A DNA stretch of 40,742 bases from Candidatus Omnitrophota bacterium. Lineage in GTDB: Bacteria; Omnitrophota; Gorgyraeia; Tantalellales; Tantalellaceae. Position 1 is the first letter of the stretch, and each line of letters begins with the position of its first letter. Below the pieces are notes generated by a model. That model saw only the letters and a list, made by a program, of their open reading frames with translations, was not told where the DNA came from and made no database searches. Positions 19,259-27,972 of the stretch are shown piece after piece. The translations under genes and the position numbers were made by a program. Location of the stretch: positions 1-40,742 of the forward strand of contig JADFYD010000002.1 in the NCBI GenBank assembly GCA_015233235.1. Reading direction: 5' to 3'.

Positions 19259-19801
19259 ATGAAAATCGGGAATAAGATCAAGGCGATACGCAAAGAAAAA
19301 CACATCACTCTTTTGGAGCTTTCAAAAGAAAGCGGCGTCGCGCTGGCCACTCTTTCCCGCATTGAGAATAACAAAATGCTTGGCACCATTAAGGCGCATG
19401 ACAGCATATGCAAGGCGTTAGGCGTAAATCTCGCGGATATTTACAAGGAAGTTGAAAATGAGTCAAAAATGGTCGAAAATGTCCCAAAAATGAACCGCGC
19501 GGAACATTTTGTGCAGGCTAAAAAAGCGAAATACGAGCTCCTTGTGGCGAACACCAAAGGCAAAAAAATGTTTCCGATCATGGTGACTGTTGAGCGCGGC
19601 GGTGAAACTCATGAAAAACAAAGTGATCCGGGCACCGAAAAATTTCTCTATATTTTTTCCGGATCGTTGCACGTAACTGTTGGAAAGGAAGAATATACGT
19701 TAAAAAAAGGTGACAGCCTATACTTCGACGCCTCCCTCCCCCACACCCTGAAAAACCCTTCCCCGTCAAAAGCCGAAGCGATCTATATCATTTCGAGTTA
19801 A
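19259..19801 (+). CDS. XRE-family HTH regulator with C-terminal cupin domain
   Basis: HTH: IGNKIKAIRKEKHITLLELSKESGVALATLSRIENNK; cupin: FLYIFSGSLHVTVGKEEYTLKKGDSLYFDASLPHTLKNP. Confidence 0.92.
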   Translation: MKIGNKIKAIRKEKHITLLELSKESGVALATLSRIENNKMLGTIKAHDSICKALGVNLADIYKEVENESKMVENVPKMNRAEHFVQAKKAKYELLVANTKGKKMFPIMVTVERGGETHEKQSDPGTEKFLYIFSGSLHVTVGKEEYTLKKGDSLYFDASLPHTLKNPSPSKAEAIYIISS

Positions 19802-19845
19802 TTGTTATGCAGAAGTGACGGAATGTTTGAGCACCGCAGAGTCGG

Positions 19846-20002
19846 CGCCACGGCGGGTGGCAAACGCGAAGTCTGAGCGACGAAAAAATCGATGCGAGCG
19901 CTTAAATAACGAGACTTCTCTGAAGTTCTTCGCCTGCAGAGTAATTAGCGAGTCCGATTTTTGAGGAGCGATGACGAGCGGTTGACAGGACCCGCCGCGG
20001 CG
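19846..20002. repeat. GC-rich imperfect long hairpin element in convergent intergenic region
   Basis: CGCCACGGCGGGT (19846-19858) / ACCCGCCGCGGCG (19990-20002), 12/13 paired; inner AAAAATCG (19884-19891) / CGATTTTT (19955-19962); alternative stem GAAGTCT (19868-19874) / AGACTTC (19912-19918). Confidence 0.6.
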
Positions 20003-20020
20003 ATAACTTTTGGTATGTAA

Positions 20021-21370
20021 TTATAGTTTCCCTTTGCGGTATGCTAGTAGGAATGCGCTGACGATGATGGGGTCGAATTGTGTGCCCGAGTTATCACTCA
20101 CGATCTGGACGGCCACCTCTTTCAACTGGGCCTGTCTGTAGGGTCGGTCGCTGGTTATAGCGTCGAAAGTATCGGCGACGGCTATTATGCGGGAGATAAA
20201 TGGTATGTCATCCCCTTTTAGCCCGTCCGGATATCCTTTTCCATCGAATCTTTCATGGTGTGCCCTGATCTCGCGGGCTATTTCCCCGAGTTCGCGTATC
20301 GGGGCAAGTATGATAGCGCCGACTATCGTGTGTTCTTTAACTTTCTCATATTCCTGTTTTGTAAGTGCGGCGGTCTTTTTGAGTATACTGTCGGGCACGC
20401 CGATTTTTCCGACATCATGCAAAAGCGAAGCTACATGTAAAGTTTCCTTGAAATTCGAGTATTGTTTAGCTTCCGGCAAAGATTCCAGTTCCTCAGAAAT
20501 GATCTGGGCATAGCGTGTGACCCGTTCGGTGTGGCCGTGTGTATAAGCGTCACGCGCGTCTATTGCCGCAGCTAGTGAAATTGCGGTATGCAGAAAAAGA
20601 CTGTGTTCCCGAGCGTACAGCAGTTGTACTTCCTCGATGCGTCGGTTCAATTCCTGTATAAGCTGCGCGTTCGAAAGCGCCATACCGACGTCGTTCGCGA
20701 GTGTAGTAAAAAAACTTATCTCTTGCCGTGAAAACTTTTTATTGGAGATCTTTCTGCCAAGGAGAAGGACACCTAAGATCCTTTTTTTGTGATATACGGG
20801 CACACAGAGAACAGACTTTAAAAGCTCCATCTGTTTTATGACTTCGGGTATAAGTACCATTAGCTCATTATCGTCTTTAATGCTGGGGTCGTTCGATAGA
20901 TTAAGCTTGAGTTCCTTTAGCGTCAGGGCTCCCGATGAATTGATCTTGAAGTTGTGTCGCTCGTTGAAAACGCGTATAAGTGGATTATCTTCCATAATGC
21001 GTATAAAACCGACAGGGATCTTATTGCCCGTAAGCCCCTTGCTGTCAACCAGGGAAAAATAATTCTTAGTATCGGAGTAAACCAGCATCGCAGTGTGAGA
21101 AGTGCGGACTTGTTCGTCGATAGTGCGGACTATCATTCTGATCAGGTGCTCTGGCCTTTTGAACCTTATCATGTTCTTCGAGGCTTCTTCGAGCATGTAC
21201 TGATAATCAAGTTCCGGTTCTGGCCGTACGGCTGGCTGTTTTTCCGGGAATGAAGGCAGGCCGTTCGGGCCTTTCTTCATGTTCTTTACCAGCCAATCCT
21301 CGATCTTTTGCCACTCGTTCTTATTTATCATAGATTGTCCCGCATATCCATTATATATAAGAGAAGACAA
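20021..21370 (-). CDS. GAF + HD-GYP domain phosphodiesterase
   Basis: HDVGKIGVPDSILKK, HHERFDGKGYPDGLKGDDIP, ADTFDAITSDRPYR; N-terminal GAF-like (LLKSVLCVPVYHKKRILGVLLLGRK). Confidence 0.93.
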   Translation of the reverse strand: MSSLIYNGYAGQSMINKNEWQKIEDWLVKNMKKGPNGLPSFPEKQPAVRPEPELDYQYMLEEASKNMIRFKRPEHLIRMIVRTIDEQVRTSHTAMLVYSDTKNYFSLVDSKGLTGNKIPVGFIRIMEDNPLIRVFNERHNFKINSSGALTLKELKLNLSNDPSIKDDNELMVLIPEVIKQMELLKSVLCVPVYHKKRILGVLLLGRKISNKKFSRQEISFFTTLANDVGMALSNAQLIQELNRRIEEVQLLYAREHSLFLHTAISLAAAIDARDAYTHGHTERVTRYAQIISEELESLPEAKQYSNFKETLHVASLLHDVGKIGVPDSILKKTAALTKQEYEKVKEHTIVGAIILAPIRELGEIAREIRAHHERFDGKGYPDGLKGDDIPFISRIIAVADTFDAITSDRPYRQAQLKEVAVQIVSDNSGTQFDPIIVSAFLLAYRKGKL

Positions 21371-21384
21371 AAATCTACTTCAAT

Positions 21385-21765
21385 CTACTTCTTTTTAGTT
21401 TCATCCAGCATTTGGGCGGCGAGCAAGACCGCTCTTTCAAGGTTTTCGAGAAGAAGAGGTTTTGTTATGTAATCTCTGGCCCCGTTCGAGCGTGCTTCTT
21501 TGATCTTAGCGGTATCGTCTATGGCAGTCACCATGATCACCCTGCTTCTGATCTTTCGTCTGGTCAACTCTTTGAGGGTTTGCATACCATCCATAACAGG
21601 CATCAGCATATCCAAAAGAATTACGTCGGGACTCGACGACTGAGCGAGGCCCAAAGCTTCACTGCCGTTATACGCGCAGCAAACGTCAAAATTTCTTTCC
21701 TCGAAAAAACTTTTCACAAAATCACAGATCTCAACTTCGTCGTCGACGACCATTAGTTTGTACAT
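21385..21765 (-). CDS. Stand-alone response regulator receiver (REC) protein
   Basis: MYKLMVVDDEVEICDFVKSFFEERNFDVCCAYNGSEALGLAQSSSPDVILLDMLMPVMDGMQTLK...VMVTA...DYITKPL. Confidence 0.95.
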   Translation of the reverse strand: MYKLMVVDDEVEICDFVKSFFEERNFDVCCAYNGSEALGLAQSSSPDVILLDMLMPVMDGMQTLKELTRRKIRSRVIMVTAIDDTAKIKEARSNGARDYITKPLLLENLERAVLLAAQMLDETKKK

Positions 21766-21782
21766 AAACCTTCCTTTCTTTT

Positions 21783-22160
21783 TTACGACTTCAGACAGTC
21801 ATTTATTATAGTCTCAAGGTGTTTGATACTTACTATGGGTTTTTCCACATAGGCACAGGCGCCTTTTTTCAAGAGATTAAGCGAATTTACGGCGGAGTCA
21901 TTAAAGGCTGTGATAATAATAACTTTCACCGTGGGGTCTATTTTAAGCATTTTTTCCATAAGTTCATCCCCATGCATGCCGGGTATCTTAAAATCCAGCA
22001 AGACAACCGAATATTTGTTTTTTTCGAATTTAGATAACGCGTCCATTGGAGTTTGAGCTGTGTCGATAGGATATCCCCTGGCACTGAAATACTCGAAAAT
22101 AAAATCCGCGAAATTAACTTCGTCGTCTACTGCCAGTATCTTGATTTCGTTCGGTGTCAT
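21783..22160 (-). CDS. Stand-alone response regulator receiver (REC) protein (start likely MTPNEIKILAVDDE)
   Basis: ILAVDDEVNFADFIFEYFSARGYPIDTAQTPMDALSKFEKNKYSVVLLDFKIPGMHGDELMEKM...IIITA...YVEKPI; track start at 22226 overlaps the kinase gene. Confidence 0.92.
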   Translation of the reverse strand: MTPNEIKILAVDDEVNFADFIFEYFSARGYPIDTAQTPMDALSKFEKNKYSVVLLDFKIPGMHGDELMEKMLKIDPTVKVIIITAFNDSAVNSLNLLKKGACAYVEKPIVSIKHLETIINDCLKS

Positions 22161-22173
22161 TTTTCCCCTGTAT

Positions 22174-24336
22174 TCAATTATGCCCGTTTGGTGACGAGCG
22201 GAACATAAGATGTACCGTTGTGCCATTTCCCGGCTCGCTATCTACCGAAATAGTGCCATTATTTCTTTCCACAACCTGTTTTACAATGAATAGTCCAAGG
22301 CCCGTACCTTTTCCCGGGTCTTTCGTCGTGTAAAATGGGTCAAATATGCGCGACAATACTTTTTTTTCAATGCCGCTTCCGGTATCTGATATGTCTATAT
22401 AAACCCTTTCGAACCGCCGTTCTGCCGTGATGGTGATACGTCCTTCGCTCTGCATGGCCTGCGCGGCGTTCCGTAAAATATTAAAAAATATCTCCTGAAG
22501 TTGTTTTCTGTCGGCCGATATCATTTTTGCGTCGTCCGCGATCCGTTTTTCGATATTAATTTTGTCCATGCGGAGATCGTATTGTAAAAGAGAAAGCACT
22601 TCGTCGACCTCTTTTTCGACCTCGACGTTGTTCTCGATCTCGCCTTTGGGAGGTTTTGAGAAAGCTGAAAGTTTTTTGGTGATCGCTGTCGCCCTGTCAG
22701 TCTCTTTTATTACCTTATCCATGATAACAGCCGCTTTTTCAAGGATCTCCTCGCGTGTTTTTGCGGCGTAGATACCGTCTTTCGCGTTCAGGATAAAAAG
22801 TTCGCATTGGCCACGGATGATCCCGAGCGGGTTACAGATCTCATGATTAATACCAGCGGACAACGTACCTATAACAGCCATTTTCTCCCGTTGGGCCGCC
22901 TGCGCCTGCGACCGGCTGAGGTCGTTTACAAGACGAGCGTTAGCGATAGCGATGGAGATCGTCTTTGAGAGTGGTACCAGGATATCTATGTCATCGTTAT
23001 TGAAATTATCATCAGATTTCTTTTTGCCCAGCAAAAGCAAGCCAAGTACCTCATTTTGATGTATTAGCGGAAAAATTATGTCCGTACGCGATTCTGCCAT
23101 GAATTCCTGTATGCCGCCAGGGATCGATATGGGCTTACCGTTTTTCTCTTTATATATGAAAGGTTGATCTTCGCTGAGAATGCTATTCCAGAAAAGGGAA
23201 TTATCCTTCATTTCCCATTGCGTTTTTCCAGTAAAATTCGATCCCGCAGCTACGGAGAAAATATTCTCGCCCTTGTCATACAAAAGGATGGCAGCATTTT
23301 CTAGCCGCAATACTTCGGCAAGTTTGTTTACTGTAAGTTCGACTAACTCCTTAAGCTCCAGTACACTCAGCACTTCGCCCGTGAATGTTTTGAGTAGGTG
23401 CCGGTAATCATACTTTTTTTGAAAAAGAAATTTGTCGGTGATATTGACAAGTAACTTTTCCAGGGGTTTATATAGAAAAACCAACAGGATCACAGGCGGA
23501 ACAAATGAAATGAATTTGTTATTGAAGATATTCTCAAAATAAGCTGAGCACAATGAAACGATGGAGGCGAATACAAAATAAAAACAGACAAGCAGTCCTG
23601 CAAAAACGATTGTTTTTTTGATGATGATAGAAATATCCATAACGCGATGTCTTATGATGGCATAAGCCACTACCAGCGGATACAATGCAACTAAAAAATT
23701 CGTATATGGATACATGTCTAAATGAAAAGCGGATAAAAAAAGCGGGTTAGTACCGAGCCAGCCAAAGCCGACGCCAATTATCAGGTATCTAAGTTTATTG
23801 CGGTATTCACCGCTGGAGTTTTTTAAGGCATTCAGCAACAAAAAGAAGCCGTACCCAAGTGTTATCCAAAAAAATCCGATATAAAACACGAAAAAAAGCG
23901 GGTTTTTGTATTTAAGGGCGTCTATCCAATAGAATTTGCCAAAAACAAGCCTGATATCACCCAAAAAATACCTTGATGACTTATACCAGTTAAAAAAGCT
24001 GAAAACTAACGCTGCGAAATATACCAGAAAAATTAACGCCTTGCGATTGATCTTAAGGTAGGAAACTATGAAATGTGAAAAAAATGCGATCGCGAAAAAA
24101 GCCCCCATATACGCGATCTTCCACCAGAAAAAACCTTGCGCATATGAATCTTTTGGGTATGCGCTGAACATGAACGCGCCCAGTTGCCAAACAGTACTGC
24201 TGAGGGTGAACCCGGCAAATGTGAGTATAGACACCTGCTTTCTGCCTTTCGATACGAGGAGAAAAACCGTAATGGCAAAACTGCTTATGATGCCGAGTAA
24301 ACATGAAAAGCGGAAGGTGTCAATTGGATTCAGCAT
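22174..24336 (-). CDS. Sensor histidine kinase: 7TM-type N-terminus, GAF, HisKA, HATPase_c
   Basis: Multiple N-terminal TM helices; LSAGINHEICNPLGIIRGQCELF (H box); IFFNILRNAAQAM; DTGSGIEKKVLSRIFDPFYTTKDPGKGTGLGLFIVKQVVERNNGTI. Confidence 0.94.
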   Translation of the reverse strand: MLNPIDTFRFSCLLGIISSFAITVFLLVSKGRKQVSILTFAGFTLSSTVWQLGAFMFSAYPKDSYAQGFFWWKIAYMGAFFAIAFFSHFIVSYLKINRKALIFLVYFAALVFSFFNWYKSSRYFLGDIRLVFGKFYWIDALKYKNPLFFVFYIGFFWITLGYGFFLLLNALKNSSGEYRNKLRYLIIGVGFGWLGTNPLFLSAFHLDMYPYTNFLVALYPLVVAYAIIRHRVMDISIIIKKTIVFAGLLVCFYFVFASIVSLCSAYFENIFNNKFISFVPPVILLVFLYKPLEKLLVNITDKFLFQKKYDYRHLLKTFTGEVLSVLELKELVELTVNKLAEVLRLENAAILLYDKGENIFSVAAGSNFTGKTQWEMKDNSLFWNSILSEDQPFIYKEKNGKPISIPGGIQEFMAESRTDIIFPLIHQNEVLGLLLLGKKKSDDNFNNDDIDILVPLSKTISIAIANARLVNDLSRSQAQAAQREKMAVIGTLSAGINHEICNPLGIIRGQCELFILNAKDGIYAAKTREEILEKAAVIMDKVIKETDRATAITKKLSAFSKPPKGEIENNVEVEKEVDEVLSLLQYDLRMDKINIEKRIADDAKMISADRKQLQEIFFNILRNAAQAMQSEGRITITAERRFERVYIDISDTGSGIEKKVLSRIFDPFYTTKDPGKGTGLGLFIVKQVVERNNGTISVDSEPGNGTTVHLMFRSSPNGHN

Positions 24337-24337
24337 T

Positions 24338-25630
24338 TTACCGGGTCTTCTCCAAACTTTTAGCGAGCCTTTTTGCCAGTGCGACTATCGTTACGATAGG
24401 CGGAGCGCCGGGTGATTCAGGAAGCACACTGGCATCGCATACATATAAATTCTTGATCTCTGTCTCCAAGTTGTTGTCTACCACCCTACCGATTGCCGCC
24501 GTTCCGCCCGGATGAGCCGATCTTGTCCCGGTAAAAATGATATCGCCGTCCCGTACCCCTGCTTTTAGCAATATTTCTCTGGAAACGGTCGCTCCCTTGT
24601 GAAGTTTATCGTTGTCACGGGCTGTGGGTTTTTTGCTGAACGTTTCATTTGAATTAACGACCCCGGTTTCATCATCTTTGATCTTCACCATTATGCCCAA
24701 CAGGTCCTTATACCGGAATGCTTTAAGTTGTTTTCTTTTCGATAACACCCACCTGGCAACAAGCGGCACGTCGATGTAAGGCGCCATAATAAAGCCGTCA
24801 CTTTGTTGAAATTTGGTGCTCAAACATGCCATTGACGGTTCTTTCCATAAGTTTATGTTTTCATCTTTCATGATGCCGTATGTGACCGTGAATAAGTCGG
24901 AAAAAAAATGCGTCCCGGCATTTTTAATTCCGCTTCGTTGCAGTATCACCGGACTTGAGATCCCCCCCGCCGCTAAGACGACGGTATCGGCAAAGATCTT
25001 TAATCGACCGTCGGTTGTCTCGGCCACTACACCAACGGCCTTTTTTTTATGGATGGCGACAGATTTAACATTTGCGCCGGTGATTAAACGCGTTCCATGC
25101 TTACGTGCTTCGGCGACGAAAAAAAGCGAGGACCACTTCGCTCCGGTCTTGCATCCGAGAACACATACGCCGCATGAGGTGCATTTATCTGGATTTATGA
25201 ACTTAGGCATAGGGCCCATTTCGTACCCCAGTTTATTGGATGAATCCATTATGAGGCGGGAACCCGATCCTATAAGTTTGTTCGAGAGTTTCTGTACATT
25301 AAGGTCCTTTTCGGCGGATTCAAATTCGCGCGATAGGTCGATGCCTTTGTCCCGGAACACTTTTTCGAGTGTCCTGACACCATTTCCGCAGCTTACTACG
25401 GTTGTCCCGCCGACCATGAGTGTCCTATAGACGATCGTGCCTTCTTTGCTTGTTCTTAGGGCGCATTTATCGTAGTGGCTCAACACGGCATCTCGTATCG
25501 AACCAAGATCCTTAGGGGGCATCCCCCTTTCTAAAAGAATTACCTTTCTGCCTTTTTTGGAGAGTTCCTTAGCGACAGTCGCACCGCCGGCCCCGCTGCC
25601 CACAACCACTACGTCAGTTTTTATTTTCAT
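24338..25630 (-). CDS. GMC-family FAD-dependent oxidoreductase with ferredoxin-like Cys motif
   Basis: VVVVGSGAGGATVAKELSKKGRKVILLERG; CTSCGVCVLGCKTGAKW (CxxCxxCxxxC); HPGGTAAIGRVVDNNLETEIKNLYVCDASVLPESPGAPP. Confidence 0.88.
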   Translation of the reverse strand: MKIKTDVVVVGSGAGGATVAKELSKKGRKVILLERGMPPKDLGSIRDAVLSHYDKCALRTSKEGTIVYRTLMVGGTTVVSCGNGVRTLEKVFRDKGIDLSREFESAEKDLNVQKLSNKLIGSGSRLIMDSSNKLGYEMGPMPKFINPDKCTSCGVCVLGCKTGAKWSSLFFVAEARKHGTRLITGANVKSVAIHKKKAVGVVAETTDGRLKIFADTVVLAAGGISSPVILQRSGIKNAGTHFFSDLFTVTYGIMKDENINLWKEPSMACLSTKFQQSDGFIMAPYIDVPLVARWVLSKRKQLKAFRYKDLLGIMVKIKDDETGVVNSNETFSKKPTARDNDKLHKGATVSREILLKAGVRDGDIIFTGTRSAHPGGTAAIGRVVDNNLETEIKNLYVCDASVLPESPGAPPIVTIVALAKRLAKSLEKTR

Positions 25631-25661
25631 TGGCCCACCTATTTGTGAAATGTCTGATCAT

Positions 25662-26936
25662 TTAATCCCTTTTTGTCGCCAAGGGCTCTGACTGATTTTT
25701 CTTTGTAAAACTATGGCGGTCCTGAAATACTTTTTTAATATCTATTCCGAATTTCTTTTCCTTCGCGTAACTCATAAGTGAGGGGAAAGTTTTTTCATCC
25801 ACCGGGGGACAGACCAACCCGACGTTTTTCAGGATCGGACCCAAATTTGTTGTATCAAAAATAATGGGAGCCGAGTTTATATATGGCGTAAAAACCTGAC
25901 CGGCGGTCTTATAATATAACTTTTCGAGGTTGTTCTTATCGTTTGGGATCTCATCAATGTGCCGTACTCCAAGTACGTTAATCGCCTTCAACATCTCGCT
26001 TATATAATACGTGTGAGGGGTCTCGCGTTCTTGGACGATGTGATAACTCTCCCCTGCGTCATTCTGAATAAAAACTTGATAGATCAACTTCGCCGTATAA
26101 TCTGCCGGGACTATATTCAATCCGCTATTTAATGAGTATTTTACTCTGGCATTAAGCGTGATGGGTGTTTCGTAAACGGCATCATTTTCCGTAAGGTGCT
26201 GTGTTTTCATAAGTAGAAAAAATGCCGCCCATCCATAAAAAACATCAAACTTGCTCATGGCGCCATGTGGCTTTTCGATAAGTCTGCCGCATGTGACGGA
26301 GGGTCTAAAAAATCTGAATTTAATTTTCGATCTTTTTGCGAAATTTCGCACTATGGTTTCGGCTTCGATCTTAGTCCTTTCATAAGAATTCCTGAAAGGC
26401 TGATCGAAGTTCACGTAATCAGGCTTGACTACACCTGCGCTTTCGCCGCATGCATAGGCCGTCCCGACATACGAGAACTCTTTTACATTGAGGGACGAGA
26501 GCAGATCAAGTATTTTTTTAGTGCCTTCAACATTGTACAGTTTGAGTAGGTCAAAGATTTTTTGAGAGTTCCTTAGATCTGTCAGCGCCGCAAAATGAAA
26601 AAAACCGTCGAATTTAACAGATTTTAATATGGTAAGGTCCAGGTTGCCGATAGAAAGCGCGCTATCTCCAAGATCCATATTGATGCCTATAAGCCCGTGT
26701 TCGCAGAATGATCTTATGCTATTTTTCTCGTGTGCGTTGGCATTAATGTACTCCATTCCGTCATCGAATATTAATTCACGAATTCTTTGGTAAATAGTTT
26801 TATCACCGGAACCTTTCCCTAAGACATAAATCTTCAGCGCGTCTAGATGTCCGAGATTCTGCTTAATCGCCTCGAACAAAAAGTTTTTACCAAGAAGACC
26901 AGTAGCGCCTGTAATCGCTATATTCATTGATTCCAC
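25662..26936 (-). CDS. NAD(P)-dependent SDR, fatty acyl reductase / thioester-reductase-like (NAD_binding_4 type)
   Basis: MNIAITGATGLLGKNFLFEAI; FSYVGTAYACG; FRFFRPSVTCG; NIVPADYTAKLIYQVFIQNDAGESYHIV. Confidence 0.75.
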   Translation of the reverse strand: MESMNIAITGATGLLGKNFLFEAIKQNLGHLDALKIYVLGKGSGDKTIYQRIRELIFDDGMEYINANAHEKNSIRSFCEHGLIGINMDLGDSALSIGNLDLTILKSVKFDGFFHFAALTDLRNSQKIFDLLKLYNVEGTKKILDLLSSLNVKEFSYVGTAYACGESAGVVKPDYVNFDQPFRNSYERTKIEAETIVRNFAKRSKIKFRFFRPSVTCGRLIEKPHGAMSKFDVFYGWAAFFLLMKTQHLTENDAVYETPITLNARVKYSLNSGLNIVPADYTAKLIYQVFIQNDAGESYHIVQERETPHTYYISEMLKAINVLGVRHIDEIPNDKNNLEKLYYKTAGQVFTPYINSAPIIFDTTNLGPILKNVGLVCPPVDEKTFPSLMSYAKEKKFGIDIKKVFQDRHSFTKKNQSEPLATKRD

Positions 26937-26959
26937 CTCTTCTTAAGTATTTCTATGCT

Positions 26960-27181
26960 TCAGTTTGTGTTGATCGGCATTGAAGCCCCGGGCTGTTTCG
27001 CATTGCTTTTTTCCTGACCTTTAATCCAATCGTCGATCGAGCTTTTTTTGAATCTCCATGCCGAACCTATTTTAAAACACGGGATCTGCCCATGCTGGGC
27101 GTGTTTGTATATTGTGGATGTTTTAATTTGCAGATAATCTGCAAGTTCCTCGACTGTCAACACTTCCTGTGTAGTAGGCAT
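26960..27181 (-). CDS. Excisionase/AlpA-type helix-turn-helix DNA-binding protein
   Basis: EVLTVEELADYLQIKTSTIYKHAQHGQIPCFKIGSAWRFKKSSIDDWIKGQ. Confidence 0.9.
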   Translation of the reverse strand: MPTTQEVLTVEELADYLQIKTSTIYKHAQHGQIPCFKIGSAWRFKKSSIDDWIKGQEKSNAKQPGASMPINTN

Positions 27182-27496
27182 TGCCCCACCCCCACTCTTG
27201 TAATGTCTGCGAGTTTGTGCGCAAATAATGCGTTATTTTGGCTCGTTATGGATTGTATTGATACGCATTAACACGTGTTGTATCGGCAAATCAAGTATAA
27301 TGAAAATAGTAAAAAATGCAAATTAGCGTGTAATTGCTTACATTTAAAGGTGATGCAAAAATTTTAAATTGTACGCTACATTCGTATGTGTGTAAAATCG
27401 TTGCAAAGACCCCTCATTTTATGGTAAATTTTAACTGTATAAGAACGCATGATACAGTAGATTCAATGTAAACGTTGCAACTGTTGGAGAACACAA

Positions 27497-27808
27497 ATGG
27501 AGCAAAATTACGGTGAACCGGTATATACGATCGGGATCGCGGCAAATAAAGTAGGTGTATGTATTTCAACTCTCAGAATTTGGGAGAGAAAGAAGCTTAT
27601 CAAACCGAAAAGGATCGGCAGGAACAGGTTTTATTCAGGCTATGATCTCGATCGGCTAGAAAAGATCAAAGAGATGCTGCAGACACAGCACATTAATATC
27701 GAAGGAGTCAGAAATATCCTGGATACCACCCGGTGCTGGGATGTCAAGAATTGCCCGCCTAAGGAACGAAAAGCATGTTCCGTATACATTAAATACGGTC
27801 GTTCATAG
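27497..27808 (+). CDS. MerR-family regulator with C-terminal CW..C..C motif
   Basis: YTIGIAANKVGVCISTLRIWERKKLIKPKRIGRNRFYSGYDLDRLEKIKEML; C-terminus CWDVKNCPPKERKACSVY. Confidence 0.87.
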   Translation: MEQNYGEPVYTIGIAANKVGVCISTLRIWERKKLIKPKRIGRNRFYSGYDLDRLEKIKEMLQTQHINIEGVRNILDTTRCWDVKNCPPKERKACSVYIKYGRS

Positions 27809-27863
27809 CTTCTCTGCTCCCCTTTTCGTAGGTATAAAAATCATTTCAACTTAACCGATATGT

Positions 27864-27885
27864 ATTTGCATGGATATCTGCAAAT
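27864..27885. promoter_or_regulatory. Candidate operator: inverted repeat upstream of second GMC oxidoreductase
   Basis: ATTTGCA (27864-27870) - tggatatc - TGCAAAT (27879-27885), perfect 7-bp arms, 28 nt upstream of the putative -35. Confidence 0.4.
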
Positions 27886-27913
27886 CACATTAACATATAA
27901 CCTGTAAACTCTA

Positions 27914-27941
27914 TTGACATATTCACAGTTTATGCTAAACT
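27914..27941 (+). promoter_or_regulatory. Candidate promoter for second GMC oxidoreductase
   Basis: TTGACA (27914-27919) - 16 nt - TAAACT (27936-27941), then AGGAGG RBS before ATG 27973. Confidence 0.55.
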
Positions 27942-27972
27942 TCACGATACGGAAACTAAAAGGAGGGTTGTT

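Noticed and set aside
26960-27181. AlpA-like excisionase taken as evidence of a prophage or integrative element
   Set aside because: No integrase, phage structural genes, att-like repeats or tRNA nearby; these HTH domains are common in ordinary regulators.
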